64,000 nt of DNA, from contig JNVV01000041.1 of NCBI GenBank assembly GCA_000733355.1, positions 92,963-156,962 of the forward strand. Direction: 5' to 3'. This DNA comes from Falciphora oryzae (taxonomy: Eukaryota; Ascomycota; Sordariomycetes; Magnaporthales; Magnaporthaceae). Below are positions 43,836-54,517 of this stretch, piece by piece. A program made the translations under genes and the position numbers. The notes beneath the pieces are model-generated. The model searched no databases. It was not told the origin of the DNA and was given only the letters and a program-made list of their open reading frames with translations. The number at the start of each line of letters is the position of its first letter. Position 1 is the first letter of the stretch.

Positions 43836-46122
43836 GTGGAGATAGATAGCCGCATGTGCTCGAGCATCTGCACCCACCACAGAGTGGCACGGCCAGACCG
43901 ACACGCCGTCCTTGCACCACATGCCACTGATACCAGACCCGACATCACTATCTACCTAGGCGGCCTCGACTTTTACCCCCAAGAGCTCGACTACGGCCAC
44001 AAGGCCTACATCGACCGACTCGTCACTCGTCGCCAGACAACCCTGCGCGCCCTCGAGGCCCTCGAGAAGCGTCGCACGCGGGTACTGTACGAACGGGAGG
44101 AGTGGCTCTCGTGGGTCCGCCGGGCCCAGGAGGACGAAGAGCCGCACGGCGAAAAGGAGCAGAAGCGCATCAAGCTGGAGGCTGCCCTCTGTAAGCGACA
44201 CTGGCGCGAGCTCGGGACCCGGAGAGGGGGAGACGGCTGACACCCCGTCTCAGAAGGGCAAGGGCGAGAAGAAGAAAGACGGGAAAAAGAAGGGGACCAA
44301 GGGACAAGCCCGGCCAGAGCCCGGCCCTGCTGCCCAGGCACCGCTCGGCACGGCCGTCGTAACGAAAGAAAACGACCCGGCAAGAGCAATCTCGAAACCA
44401 AAGAGGATATCAAGTGACGCCTAAAGAGTGGCGCAACCAAGGATCTTAGCAACGTCTATGGCCTGACGATGATCGGCACCATTCAGAACCCTACAGCCGA
44501 CAATATCCCACCCATGCCCGAGGACGAGATCGAGGATATGCTGCGGGGCATCTCAGAGATAAAGACCCTGCTGTTCTGCCGCCAGCTATTATCACACGCC
44601 ACACTCCTCTCCATCGCCCTGCGCTCCAGCAGCGTCGAGGAGTTCCTGGCGGATCCCCCTCGTCGGTTCGTCTGAGCTCCAAGATCTCCCTCCAGGTCGA
44701 CAAGCCGGCCCTGTAGGCCCTGCGAGACGCATGCGCCGACTTTGCAAGAGGGGACGCCGATGCGGCCGAGGACGGTGTCCTATTCCCCATGGACAAGCAA
44801 TACCCAGAACACGATGGCGCCATCCAAGGAAATACGCTCGCCTATCGACCTGTTTGAGGAGTGGCAGCTGCCCAAGGCCATTATGAAGACCGTCGCCGGC
44901 TTTACCGACAGGGGATGCAGGACGGACGACGATGAAGAAGGGCTCGACGAAGAGGACTTTGACGAGGAAGGCGACGATAATGAACACGAATACGTGCTGC
45001 AAGAAGAACTCGAAGACGACGACGAGGCCTTCATTTGGGACCGCCAGTCTGGAAAGACACGACGGGCGAGATAGTGATCGACGTGAACCTGACGCCAGCA
45101 CAGAAACAGATGCTCGACAGGCTTGCCTGCTTCTCCGAGCTGGCTGACGCGGACCCTTTCTCTCTCGAGCATAGGGACGAAGGCAAGCTCGAGGTGATGG
45201 AGCGCGACCGCAGCTACGTGCTCAAGCAGTCGTCTCATCTCGGCGATATCGAGCCGGGAGCACAGGAGAAGCGCGCCCAAGTGATACGGCTGATTGTCGG
45301 GATCCAGAGCCAGGAGCCCGAGGAGCCCCTGACCGACTGGGCTTTGGCTCTGCCTCAAGATTCTGGACCGGCTCGACCTGCATGCGTATTACGACGAGCA
45401 CCAGCCCGGCGGTTGGAACCCTTGGCCGCACCGCTACATTGTGCAGGATGTAACGCAAGCCTTCATCACCATGGCCCTCTTCTTTCCCGACCTGGCCGTC
45501 TCCAGGATCGCCACGGGCTACCTCGACACCCAAGGCGGGCGCTGAGTTCAAGTCACCGCAGCTGTTAGACCCGCTCGCCTGGGCGGCCACGCTTTCCGAT
45601 CGGAGGGCCTCGCACACCATCCACGAGAAGCCGCACAAGCTCTGGGCACCGCTCACAGCGCTCGAGAAGGACAAGAGCGACTGCTTCGAGAACCTGGTCC
45701 CCATGGAGTGGAGTAAGGTGCTGCGGTCGATTATTGTGCAGTTTTATAAGTCAGGAGTTATTGTTTTGGAGCACGGCCTGCCCGCGAACCTCCTCAGCGT
45801 CGGAAACCAGGCCATAGCGGCCGAGGAGCCGCACCGGCCCGGTAAGTTGGATATGTTCGTCCAATATCAATGCTGGGACGCGACGCAGCTGCCGCCGTTC
45901 TACATCCGACACAAGGACTGGCCCGAGCTGCTGCCCCTGGCGCAGAGCTTCGCCAACAAGGGCCAGGAGGGGCTGCTTCACCATGCGACCATGGTCACGT
46001 TTGCGATGCAGGGGAGGCCGTGGCTGCGCGAGGTTGATTTGCGGAAGAGCTTCATCAACATGGACCTGGACCCGGAGGATCCTGCATCGCAGGAATCTGG
46101 GGGACCCAAAGGAAGGGAGTAA
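43836..46122 (+). pseudogene. Decayed large accessory fungal gene
   Basis: Fragments of one long protein occur in order on the plus strand but in different frames: 43836-44240 (IYLGGLDFYPQELDYGHKAY, RTRVLYEREEWLSWV), 44469-44675 (LLFCRQLLSHATLLSIAL, SSVEEFLADP), an acidic stretch 44742-45074, 45035-45350 (DVNLTPAQKQMLDRLACFSE), about 45350-45544 in a shifted frame (YYDEHQPGGWNPWPHRYIVQ), and 45703-46122 (IIVQFYKSGVIVLEHGL, LLPLAQSFANKG, RPWLREVDLRKSFINMDLD). The layout recalls large fungal proteins of unknown function that are usually about 900-1100 residues. Here stops near 44420, 44675 and 45543 and at least three frameshifts break it, and the segment between the SFANKG and VTFA parts is deleted. 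It cannot encode the full protein. Confidence 0.7.
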
Positions 46123-46451
46123 GGAACCGTCCCCTCGGCGATCCATATCATGTGTAGATAGCCGTCTCTTGCTCCATGGCCAACAGGTGGATTCCTTCCT
46201 TCTTCATACATAACAGAGAAACTATTCCCACAAGTTCAACGATCGTTATTCATCCTTTTTTGAGGATCTCCGCGCCTAAAAGAGAGACGGTCCTACTAAC
46301 ACAATCCCCAGTACGGATACGGACAAGCTGCCACCTTGAGACGCCGCGCAAGCGCAGAGTCACAACAACATTTGGCAAATGTTTTGGAAAACTGAATGTT
46401 CGTTACATGGACGCGCCCCGCAGAATTATCCGAACGCCGCCAAGTCCATGC

Positions 46452-47902
46452 TCAAAGACATTTCGAAACGTGGACGAGGACGGACTGTGGCTCCCGAGCG
46501 AGGTTGTCCTTCCCCTCTGGCGACGTCCCGCGCTTCCTCTTCCGATCTTGGCTGTTGGGGCTGATCGAGGCGGGCGGCTTGCGGATGCAGAGCTTCGATC
46601 TCTCAAAGTCCACAATCATAGGGACCCGATCGTAGAGAATGTTGCGTGTCTCGGCGTCGCCATGAAGGATGCCCAGCTGATGGATGGCTGTGAAGGCCGC
46701 GGCAATGGACGCAGTGGCAAGCGACTTATTGATCTGGCCGGTGCACTGATGCAAAGGCCGGCCGGCCCAGCTGAGAAGCAGAAGGTGCTTGTAAACACCG
46801 CCGTCACAGTAGAAGGGGAGCACCATGTCCAGCGGACCGAGGCAGACCGGGACGTGCTTCCCTTGGATATGGCGCATCCGGTGGTACATCTTCTCCTCGT
46901 GCCTTAAGCGCCGTAGATGGGTCGCCTCTACGCCCTTGGCGACGAGCGTGTATCCGTAGTCCGAAAGTCGGAGCTTGAAGAGCGACCCGACGGCGCCGGA
47001 TATGAACAGTGGCACGGCGTCGGCGTCGGGGCCGCGGTCTCTTGCTAGCTGAGTCCGAAGGAGACGCTGAAACTCGGCTCGGCTGATGTGACTTGATCCG
47101 TGGCTCGCAGCGTTGGGGCAAGTCGGGTCGATGGGCTTGTCGTATGCCAGCCCGAAGAGACATTGGTGGGTGCAATACGGCCTGTCTTGTATTCTCCGCG
47201 CTTTGCTTCGCTGCCGCGTTTCACCAGGCTGTTCTCGCCCCGGACTAGGGCTCGTGTTGGAGGTAGCGGCCTGCCCGCCCGAACGAGCCGACCGGTTGGC
47301 CATCGGCGAAGGAGGCGCGTCCTTGTCATCCTCGTCGTCATCCCCGTCTTTTCGGGGGCGCTGGGTGGGTTGTTCGCAGAAGGAGCGGGTTAGAATAGGC
47401 GAACGTTGGAAGCCTTTCCAACGCTGAGGATGATAGGGGAAGCGTTCTTCTTGAAAGGGAAGACCGGGCGCGCGGCAAAGGCCGTCCGGGAAAGCTGATT
47501 CCATACCTCTTCCTGTTGCTTGGGAAAATCAAGCCATGGAACGATTCGTCGGGGGTAGACCCGACCGGTAGGGTCGGTAGTATCGTCTTTCGTGGCGAAC
47601 TCTGGGTCGGGAACGGCCTGGGTGGTGAGGTTGAGAGAGTGACAGGCCTCCAGGCAGGGCCTGATCGCCAGGTGGCGTGTTGACTCCTCTGCTTGCTCGC
47701 GTCGTCGCTTCTCCTCGTCGGCGCGATCCTCTGCTTGCCTGCGTAGCTGCTGCTCCTTCTCGCGTAGCTGCTGCTCCTTCTCGCGTAGCTGCTGCTCCTT
47801 CTCGCGTAGCTGCTGCTCCTTCTCGCGTAGCTGCCGCTCCTTCGCGAGAAGCAGTCGCAATGTTTCGACGTCGGCCTCGGCCTCGTCAGCCATTGGTGTC
47901 AT
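46452..47902 (-). CDS. Fungal protein-kinase-like gene, middle missing
   Basis: Model: exons 47902-47507 and 47360-46452 (434 residues), intron with GTATGG donor, CTAAC branch and CCCAG acceptor, phase 0. The N-terminus is a charged coiled coil with five LREKEQQ repeats, then YPRRIVPWLDFPKQQEE, a segment conserved in large fungal accessory proteins. The C-terminal half is the kinase-like domain: YCTHQCLFGL and CPNAASH, GAVGSLFKL, YTLVAKGVEATHLRRLRHEE, hinge LLLSWAGRP, catalytic loop LHGDAETRN and DFER replacing DFG. Family members usually carry several hundred residues between the two parts; here these are absent. Unspliced, the first frame stops at 47390 after VFPFKKNASPI, so this may be a decaying gene rather than a spliced one. 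Divergent from the 48684 gene. Confidence 0.6.
47741..47845. repeat. 21-bp coding tandem repeat (LREKEQQ)
   Basis: Five near-identical 21-bp units (GCGTAGCTGCTGCTCCTTCTC on the plus strand, split here by translation: LREKEQQ on the minus strand). In-frame unit length keeps the coiled coil open and makes the copy number likely to vary. Confidence 0.9.
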
Positions 47903-48683
47903 GGTGAAGAGACGCGTTTTGAAGAAGTAATTCTGGCAAAAAGAAACTGTGCTTTGTTGGGCAGACGGCCCTTTTTAAATTCACGGTGTTTTGGTGTTAG
48001 TCACGAGCGGAGCTCCACAGGTTTGCTCGGACGGGGACAGCCTACCTGTACGTGTTGCTGCTGGATGGTTATTCGTTTGTTTTTATATTGCTGTTGACGC
48101 GTTTGGCGGGGGACATAGTTGCCGTCGTCTGCCGTGAACGGCGCACGTTCCCGAAATAAAAGCCTGCCAGTCCGTATGAACTGCACAACCGGGTTGGTTA
48201 GGACACCCAAAAGCTTTCAACTGATACCCCTAAGCTGCTTTTCTCTAGGATACAGGCAACAGGAAGGACATAGGCAATAAGGAAGCATACAAGAAATAGG
48301 AAAGGATACAGTTACATGTGTTTCCCCAACAATATCTCAGTCGGACTACTCATGCTTACAAGTAGGACAAAGGATCCCCCTTTGTTTATAGGTTATCGAG
48401 AGGTCAGCCCAGACGCGAATCAAGGGCCCCTTTGAGCAGCCCTTTCATCGTGAACAAGATAGAGCTGGAAGCCATGTAACATAGTCTTTATCCCTTGGAA
48501 TCAATGGCTCCGTCTCTGCTGCTGCATATGTATATATTGCTGAGGATTCGTACTGTGTGTTGTTGCCTCCTTATAGAACCCTCGAACAACAACTCCACCG
48601 CCCTGGCACAATACACACCCAGAGGAATACACACCTAGAGAAATACACACTCAGACGCAAGAACAGCCCGCCGAGAGCTCAAG
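47903..48683. other. Divergent intergenic region
   Basis: 781 bp between the kinase-like gene (minus) and the 48684 gene (plus). It includes an ATACAGG/AAGGAA-rich patch at 48249-48312, a TATATATT at 48531-48538 and three imperfect 17-bp repeats of AATACACAC-AGA at about 48608-48655 in the leader. Confidence 0.5.
48531..48538 (+). promoter_or_regulatory. TATA box of the 48684 gene
   Basis: TATATATT about 150 bp before the ATG at 48684, followed by the AATACACAC leader repeats. Confidence 0.45.
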
Positions 48684-49808
48684 ATGGCTAGCCAACAGCA
48701 GAACCAGGAGGCGAAGGCCCAACGGCTTCTCCAGGGGCTCAACAACGCCATAGGGTCGCCAGTTGAGCACGGCTACAGCAGGCATTTTCGGCAGTGCGGT
48801 CACCTATTCAAAGTCTTCATCAACCCGTCGTCCGGTCCCCCCTTCTGGACACCTGGCACGGGTCTGAGAGAATTCCTGCGACGGTCAGGGATCGAGCCTG
48901 ACCAGAGAACGACTGTCGAGTTTCAGGTCAGGGCGAAGAAGCCACGGGATAAGGCCGAGGCAGAGAAGTCACAGGATCAGGCCGAAGCGAAGAATCCATG
49001 GAATGGGTTCGCAGCCTACTCTTGCGTGCATGGATGGCTCGACTGGACCAAAGGCTGGATATGGGTCCATAGTTTCAACCGGTCTGACAGCACGGGATTG
49101 TTCTACGGAAACATTCCTCACCTCAACCGTCCCTGCATGTCCCAGTGGCTGGCGTATGTGTGGGCACAGCATGGATTCCCCGAAGGTTCGTGTCCGAAGC
49201 TGTCCTTGGTGGCCTACGTGGAAATTGTCCACCATAGAACCAAGGACGTCCTGCAGTCCCTGACACCGGACCCGGCTCGCGCTATGCAGTTCGAGGTTAC
49301 GTGGGACGGGGAACCCGACCCCGAGACGGTGGCCGACGACAACGTCACGGCGCTTCGAGGACCGCCCGCCGCACAAGGCTTTCAGCAGCTCTGCCACCCG
49401 GGGCTTGGCGAGTCTACCGTGCGGATGCTCACCGAGCACCACAACACTCTCGGCAACCTGGCTCCGGTGAGTATCCGGTGTCTTGTCCAGGCTGACATCA
49501 AGAAAGCAGGGTACATGGTGATGAAGCTACGTCCGAAGCCCGCCGTGGGAGCCCCGCTGTCCACCCCCGGTGGTCAGGCCACCGCCGTAGACCCTCTGCC
49601 TCGGAGCCCAGCCTTTGATTTCAATTTCGAGACTGAGCACCAACTGGGGGGCGAACCTGGCAAGTTGCCGGAGGTCCATAAGGACGAACCGGCTACGAAG
49701 CCTGCCGACCCAGGCCCGGCTCGTGCTAGCCACCAGAGCCAGCCGAGCACGAGCAGTGCTCAGCTGTTGCCAGCGCATCTTGGTCAGCCTAATTATTGCA
49801 TCCTTTGA
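48684..49808 (+). CDS. Lineage-specific family X protein 1
   Basis: A 374-residue frame starting MASQQQNQEAKAQ. It is related to the protein at 53058: both have MxSQQ, a G(T/G)GL-EFL--SGI block followed by a RTTVEF or TTYRIS strand, a C--HGWLDWTKGWIWV-type strand, an AYVEIVH--T--VL block and LCHPGLGESTVRMLTEH near residue 235. I do not recognise the fold; no signal peptide or membrane segment is present. The frame ends at 49808, but the next frame (from about 49798 to 50178) continues in protein-like sequence with a Tyr/Gln/Pro-rich stretch and an RGG-type tail (GRGRGGRGRGG). A single-base indel or an unrecognised intron may therefore separate the annotated stop from a longer C-terminus. Confidence 0.6.
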   Translation: MASQQQNQEAKAQRLLQGLNNAIGSPVEHGYSRHFRQCGHLFKVFINPSSGPPFWTPGTGLREFLRRSGIEPDQRTTVEFQVRAKKPRDKAEAEKSQDQAEAKNPWNGFAAYSCVHGWLDWTKGWIWVHSFNRSDSTGLFYGNIPHLNRPCMSQWLAYVWAQHGFPEGSCPKLSLVAYVEIVHHRTKDVLQSLTPDPARAMQFEVTWDGEPDPETVADDNVTALRGPPAAQGFQQLCHPGLGESTVRMLTEHHNTLGNLAPVSIRCLVQADIKKAGYMVMKLRPKPAVGAPLSTPGGQATAVDPLPRSPAFDFNFETEHQLGGEPGKLPEVHKDEPATKPADPGPARASHQSQPSTSSAQLLPAHLGQPNYCIL

Positions 49809-50178
49809 TAACAATGGCCAAGGCCTTGCTAACTTGCAATTCGGCCAGAACATGGTGCGGCAGCCTTTTGGCTGGTATAACCAGGCCCAGTACCCCCCTG
49901 GGTACAACTACTACGACTTCTACTACAGCCCGGCCCCGCTGTCGCCGCTGTCGCCATACGGCAGCCCTTGGGCCCAGATGCCATATGGCCCAACCACCAT
50001 GGGTAACCAGGGCCAGTGGCAGGGGGCGCAGCAGCCGCAGACTCAGCCGCAACCGACAGCGAGCTACGTCCCTCCCGCGAGGGGACGGGGTCCTCGCCGT
50101 CCTAGTCGCGGGCGCGGGCGCGGCGGGCGTGGGCGTGGTGGTTTCAATGGCCCCAACGATCATTCTGGGAACCGTTGA
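49798..50178 (+). other. RGG-box tail in shifted frame
   Basis: Frame +1 relative to the 48684 gene reads ASFDNNGQGLANLQFGQNMV, then YNQAQYPPGYNYYDFYYSPA, Gln/Pro-rich sequence and PARGRGPRRPSRGRGRGGRG before a stop at 50178. No ATG starts it well. Its composition (Tyr/Gln/Pro plus RGG) is like RNA-binding or condensate-forming tails. It is either the true C-terminus of the 48684 protein after a one-base frameshift in TAATTATTGC, or a second exon whose intron I could not place cleanly. Confidence 0.45.
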
Positions 50179-50606
50179 GTTTTGATTTCACTTCGATCTT
50201 TCTAAAGCCGTCCGGGAGTAAGCGTAGGTTTCGGACAACTGCTTTGTGGCGTTACTAATAACCTTTGGGTATCTAGATCGCTCCTCTCGTCCCAATAAAC
50301 TTATTCTTGTCATTGAAAGTAAAGAAAAAGGTACGCACGAAGCAATGGATATTAGCATAGCTAGCAGTGTTCGAGGCCACTAAAGAATTGTGACTAATTA
50401 CTACAAAATCTTGTCCCCCAGAATATCTGGCAAGGGATTGGTGCTCAACAAAGGAGCAAAAGGAGCCTACGGCTTTGCCGCATAAGTACATGCTTCCCTC
50501 TCGAGTCTACAACAGGAGGGTATCCTGTACGGCGAGGAAATCACAAGGGTAATGAGTATCAAGGGAGGGAGGTATAACTCTGTATATATTCTGATTAAAC
50601 ACACGG

Positions 50607-50644
<38 letters not shown>

Positions 50645-50794
50645 GCCCTTTGTGGTTTGCTGCACCGCATTGGCCGTAAAGTTTGCTACCGCCTGCCTGA
50701 CTTTGCCCTGGTCCCCGTAGACGGCCCGCGGCAGGCCAGGGTGTTCAATGACTACGTAGCTGATTTTCTTTCTCTTGGCATCCGATATGAAAGG
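50179..50794. other. Convergent intergenic region with (TC)n
   Basis: No gene. Contains a (TC)16 microsatellite and AT-rich 3' sequence of the flanking convergent genes. Confidence 0.5.
50609..50640. repeat. (TC)16 microsatellite
   Basis: Sixteen perfect TC dinucleotides, about 155 bp downstream of the SDR stop codon. Confidence 0.95.
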
Positions 50795-51792
50795 CTACCA
50801 CGGGTGGATGGCGTCGATCTTCTGGTCGAAGAACTTCCCCGAGTGCTCTTCTTTGGTGCAGTTTTCGATCTTGATTCAGACTCGCGGCCGTTAGCGCTGC
50901 TGCTTTCAGACAGGGCAGATGTTCCCGTGCTTCCACTCACAATATGTGTCGTGTTCTCGACGCACTGCTCCAGGCTGACGGGCGCCTTTCCTTTCTCCAG
51001 CCCAACGGCCACTCCGGCGTCGTCGCCCATATCCGTCTGAACGTGTCTGTGTGTCCGATCCTGTCAGCGACTTGAAGCTTGGAATTCCTCGTCTGGGATC
51101 ACTAGCAAGCAGAAAGGGACAAGAAAACTCACCCTGGGTTGATGCAGACCGCAACAAGCCAGTCGTTCTCGGCCCCCATCTTGACAACTAGGTAGTTGGA
51201 AAGCGCCTTGGTGGCGCCGTAGCTGCCGACGGGTATGGCGGTGTTGGCGAGCGAGCCGATACTGCCGACGGCGCTGCTGATGAGGACAAACTTGGCCGGG
51301 GCGGCGGCGGCCTGCAGGAGGGGCAGGAAAGCCTTGTACAGCAGCAGCACGGCCGTCGAGTTGACCTGTATCATCTCCTCGAACTCCTCGATGGTGGTGT
51401 CCTTGAGCGGAGTGAAGTGGCCGACAGCAGCGTTGGAGACGACGACGTCGACGTGGTCGATGCCCTGGGCCTCGAGGTCCTTGACAGCGGTAAATGGGTC
51501 CGTCTTGGACGAGGAGTCGAGCTTGACAACGACCACCTTGGTGTTCTCGCCCTTGGGCTGGTCCAGCAGCTTGAGGGACTTGGGGTTTGTGGGGTCGCGG
51601 ACGCCCGCGACGACGGTGATGTTTGGCTGGGAGGCATAGTGGTCGAACAGCCCGCGTCCGATGCCTGGAAGGGAAAAGCATCGAGTGCTGTTAGCGGAGA
51701 GAGCACGCTCGGCTGAGAGACGGGTCCGTCCAGAGCGGGCTCGGGGACGCACCTCGGTTGGCTCCAGTGATCAGGTAAACCTTGGCTGCCAT
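50795..51792 (-). CDS. Short-chain dehydrogenase/reductase
   Basis: A 250-residue classical SDR from four exons: 51792-51753, 51664-51133, 51046-50941 and 50869-50795. Introns have GTGCGT/GTGAGT donors, GCTGAC/GCTAAC branch points and AG acceptors, and all phases fit. Motifs: the NAD(P)-binding ITGANRGIG (8-16), VVSNAAVG (88-95), the active-site Ser in VLISSAVGS (about S143/144), SYGATKALSNY with Y162-x3-K166, then NPGHVQTDMG, and a normal C-terminus EEHSGKFFDQKIDAIHPW. It resembles fungal ketoreductases of the norsolorinic-acid/versicolorin-reductase group by general pattern. The substrate cannot be inferred. No polyketide or peptide synthase lies nearby, so a biosynthetic cluster is not supported. 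Confidence 0.9.
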
Positions 51793-53057
51793 TTTCGATA
51801 GTCGTGGAGGAGCTGAAGACGAGAGGAGGCGGCTCCTGGGCGTGTGGTTGGACCGCGGCGGCGTTTAAATGCCCAGACACCGGAGGGGCAGCAGCCCGCT
51901 CTGTTGGGAACCTGACTCAGGCGGGAGCCGCAACAGGTCCACACGTCGACAGGAAGCCGGACGGGGGACGACGGCGGCTTGCCAATCGGATTCCAGTCGA
52001 TGGACAGCACGACAGCGGTGGCCGATCCCACCGCCTGCCTGGTCGCTATATGTGCCATTCCCGGTACTTAGCGCTGCCGGCCCCTTCCCGCCTCCAGCAG
52101 TCCTGCCGGCCTTGGCGCTGCGGAAGTGCGGGTTCGTCTCCACCGGCCCTGTTGCGTTGCTGGTTCGGGCTTGACCGTTTTTCTCCGACTTGGCGCCGGC
52201 GTCTCTTTGATGGTTGCTGCTGCAGTTGTGGGCAACGGAGCTTGCATTTCGAGGAGGTGATTGGCCTTGGGGTTATCCGTATTGCTAAAAACAAAGTCGG
52301 GGGTGTCGAGTCCACCGACGGCTGCATGTTGGAGCCCCTTGGGCTTTGAACGCGGTCAGCCTCACTGTTATCAAAGAAGGGGTATGCACCGAGCTTTGGG
52401 CATGTCCTTTGAGGCCGGCTTTAACTCTAGTAGCCTGGATCTGAATAACCCAATGCGAGGCGATGGCCTGGGGGGCTTCCCTCAGGCGTGCGGTAAGATG
52501 TCTAGGCAGATACCTACTCTTTGCCGAGCGTTTGGAGGAGCTGTTGACCCTTTGGCTGCCGGCTTTGCTGCTGAGAGGAAGCTATTTTGTGCGTTTAGTT
52601 GGGGATGTTGTTGTTTCCTTCGATTCCAATGGCTTACCCCAGCTGTATCTTTTTTCTTCTTTCTGTGCGTTTTCTAACAGCGGTAAAAAGAAGAGATTTC
52701 AAGCGGCCAAAGCTCGGATGAGAATTTGCATACCTTTTTTTTTCTTTCTGGCAAGCCCTAATTCAGCTATAGCCTATCCGGACAGGCCATGCTGGAAACC
52801 TGAAATTTTCTTCACACCCCAACGGGGCGTTGCAGAAGATTCAACTTTGGCACTCTTCTCTACCCTATTTGCAGCTAGCAAATCTGGGAACTCAGTCATT
52901 AATATTCTGGTCTGGAACAAGTAAGTGCAAGACACTCCCTTTTGACTCTGGTGGGAGCCTGGGCCCCAAGGCACATTTGGGACACACGTCTCCGAAAGAG
53001 CGATATACTATCGCACAAAGACAAACTGACCGCAGCCAGGAAACTAGATTAGACAAG
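51793..53057. other. Divergent intergenic region
   Basis: No gene. About 1.26 kb between the SDR gene (minus) and the family X protein 2 gene (plus); short T-rich tracts near 52650 and 52736. No repeat or RNA gene recognised. Confidence 0.45.
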
Positions 53058-53906
53058 ATGGAGAGCCAGCAGATCGACCAAAGCAGGAGAGCCCGAGCCG
53101 CCCTCTGTGGGCTCCTCGATGCAAAGCCCACGGCCCCAGGGCAGCCATGTTTTGGACCGACTTGGAACAAAAACGTCCATCTGTACCGAATCACGTCGGC
53201 AGAGATGGGACTTGGCGCCTGGATTGGGCCAGGAGGCCTTGAGTTCCTCCAAAGCCAGGGCATCCAGAGACCAAAAGGAACGACCTACCGAATCAGTGTG
53301 TTCCCGAAGAAAGAATATACGGGCTTGGGGGTGGAGATGCCATGTTTCACGGCATACTGCCACCCGGAGCAAGGGTGGATGGTCATCACCCAGGCTTCAC
53401 GCAAGCCCTCCGGAAATGTGGACGTGCACGGCAATGTCCCGGCGGCGAACCGGATCCATGTGTCGGATTGGATCTCCTTTACCTGGGGATGGCTGATGCC
53501 GACATTGTTGCTTCGGCAGCCCTGTCCGGCCTGGTGGACCGGACCTCCCCTGCTCGGGACCATTGCGTATGTCAACATCGTACACCCTGCCACGCAGAGG
53601 GTGCTGGCCGGCCTTTCGGCGGCCAACAATGGGGCCGAAACGGGGGCCATTGTGCTTGGCGAGGACGGGGACGCGGTGAATCATCTCAAAGACCTCTGCT
53701 GCCCGGGAATCGCCCTCTCGGCTGTTAGGGCGTTGACATCCCACAAGCTCGTCTTCGAGGAGGCGTTTCCTATCGAGGCGAACTGGCGGCTTGGCGCAAC
53801 GCCGTCTGAAAGCAGAGGAGCTGGGGACGATGCGTTTTTAGCGCTGCGACTAGGCCCGTGCCCACCGGAAATCCAACGGTACCTTGCCAGCAGTCCTATG
53901 GCCTGA
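53058..53906 (+). CDS. Lineage-specific family X protein 2
   Basis: A 282-residue frame starting MESQQIDQSRRARAALCGLL; ATG at 53058 was chosen because it aligns with the start of the protein at 48684. Shared blocks: GPGGLEFLQSQGI then TTYRISVFPKK; CHPEQGWMVITQ; WISFTWGWLMP; LLGTIAYVNIVHPATQRVL; and DLCCPGIALSAVRALTSH. It lacks the Lys/Ala/Glu-rich insert and the long Pro/Gly tail of the first copy. No signal peptide, membrane helix or catalytic motif is evident. The pair flanks the SDR gene and lies immediately upstream of the RING-like genes. Function unknown. Confidence 0.6.
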   Translation: MESQQIDQSRRARAALCGLLDAKPTAPGQPCFGPTWNKNVHLYRITSAEMGLGAWIGPGGLEFLQSQGIQRPKGTTYRISVFPKKEYTGLGVEMPCFTAYCHPEQGWMVITQASRKPSGNVDVHGNVPAANRIHVSDWISFTWGWLMPTLLLRQPCPAWWTGPPLLGTIAYVNIVHPATQRVLAGLSAANNGAETGAIVLGEDGDAVNHLKDLCCPGIALSAVRALTSHKLVFEEAFPIEANWRLGATPSESRGAGDDAFLALRLGPCPPEIQRYLASSPMA

Positions 53907-54517
53907 AGCCAAACGTGGAATGGGCACCGGGAATAGCCCCCTGGCGGAGGTGCGCAACCCGGGCCTGAGCCTTGGACTTCTCTGCACTGCGATTCGGGAC
54001 GGTGGCCGTCGAGTGTGGGATGGCTCTTGGCTCGGATTGGGGCGGGTCGGCAGTGAGATTGGAATTCGCATCGTCGCGGAGAAGGCGGCCGCAGCCACGC
54101 CCCCACCTCAGGATGGAAGAAAGTGAGTGTCTGCCGCCAAAGCACCAATGGACGAAGACGTGGTTAAGAAGGCTACGTGGGCGGTTCTTCTTTTGCTTTC
54201 TCTATCCTCTTTCAACAGCCCGTCCAGACTCGCCAGGTTCTATCGCTTCCTCCACCAAGTCGCCTATTCCCTCGGAGCTCCTGGCGTCGGCCAAAGGAAA
54301 TACTACAACAATGCCTTCGTGACTTGACTGACAATTCTTTGTTCGAACTCCTAGTTTGTAGACCTCTTGAGGAGCATAAAACCTGCGGTTCCATCGCCCT
54401 GTCTCGCTTTCCTCCCCCGTCATCATCCAGCACCATTCCAGGAGCAAGCGGTTCATACATAGTAAGACCGCAAAGAAACCCAAAAGTTCTACGCCTTACC
54501 CGATCATCACTAACACG
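53907..54517. other. Intergenic region upstream of RING-like gene 1
   Basis: No supportable gene in 611 bp. Short leader with CTGACAAT-like and TTGACTGAC sequences close to the ATG at 54518. Confidence 0.4.
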
